From contig NZ_FNIB01000002.1 of the NCBI RefSeq assembly GCF_900103805.1, forward strand, positions 310,001 to 374,000: a stretch of 64,000 bases of DNA, written 5' to 3'. Below are positions 63,979-64,000 of the stretch, in pieces (position 1 is the first letter of the stretch; every line of letters starts with the position of its first letter). The notes beneath the pieces are model-generated. The model was not told the DNA's origin. It saw only the letters and a program-made list of their open reading frames with translations, and did not search any database. A program made the translations under genes and the position numbers. The stretch comes from Cryobacterium flavum. Its GTDB lineage: Bacteria; Actinomycetota; Actinomycetes; Actinomycetales; Microbacteriaceae.

Positions 63979-64000
63979 TTCGTCGTCGGCTATCGGGTTA

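Overview
The window comes from a high-GC Gram-positive bacterium. It is most likely an actinobacterium of the Microbacteriaceae type (Cryobacterium, Leifsonia or Salinibacterium relatives). This rests on the strong GC bias at third codon positions, frequent GTG/TTG starts, many apparently leaderless promoters, actinobacterial families (PerM-like DUF6350, GuaB3, DUF3817, DUF3054) and the gene order sucC-sucD-perM-purN-purH, which mycobacteria share. No rRNA, tRNA, CRISPR array or phage module was seen. Most of the window is chromosomal core with several accessory and decaying patches.

Layout. 0-4 kb: the 5' part of an ABC exporter, a DedA protein and a Glu/Leu/Phe/Val-type dehydrogenase. 4-10 kb: a minus-strand block for late purine synthesis (purN, purH), a perM-like membrane gene and succinyl-CoA synthetase (sucC, sucD). 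10-13.5 kb: small membrane proteins and a MarR regulator divergent from an F420/NADP-type reductase. 13.6-16.5 kb: a three-gene transmembrane flavin electron-transfer module (ferric-reductase-like protein, FMN-binding lipid-free exported protein, ApbE flavin transferase). 16.6-21.8 kb: an internally deleted FUSC pseudogene, pcrA helicase, glpQ and a Bax-inhibitor-1 protein. 22-27.5 kb: a DMT exporter divergent from a MarR regulator over a near-perfect palindrome, a DUF1990 gene, an MFS gene whose 3' end is replaced by an intact IS256-family element, and a GNAT acetyltransferase. 27.7-38 kb: GMP synthesis (guaA, guaB, guaB3), SURF1, a two-gene K+/H+ antiporter, glpD and a decayed chlorite-dismutase-like gene. 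38-44 kb: a complete branched-chain amino acid ABC importer (livHMGF plus convergent livK) with a shrunken livK paralogue. 44-50 kb: rarD, groES with two CIRCE-like HrcA boxes, a THUMP-like methyltransferase, two DUF4190-type proteins, and tsaD-rimI-tsaB. 50-64 kb: tsaE-alr-acpS, glmS, coaA and glmM.

The most notable structure is at 50.3-57.7 kb. In many actinobacteria acpS-alr-tsaE-tsaB-rimI-tsaD is one run. Here tsaE and tsaB are separated by about 7.3 kb carrying a TauE/SafE permease, a quinone oxidoreductase, and a predicted malonate-type cluster (MatC-like carrier, CaiB/BaiF CoA-transferase, fused AccD/AccA-like carboxyltransferase, divergent GntR regulator). Inside this island lies a plus-strand fossil made of a diverged TauE segment joined to a diverged tsaB segment, both inverted relative to the intact copies. 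This records a local inverted duplication or rearrangement.

A second theme is transcription starts. At least nine genes have a TANNNT hexamer exactly 6 nt before the start codon, and two more have it at 7 nt. This is the signature of leaderless mRNAs. I saw no clear new defence or mobile system. The candidates worth testing are the island, the chimeric fossil, the two MarR operators, the LivH N-terminal domain fusion and the flavin electron-transfer trio.
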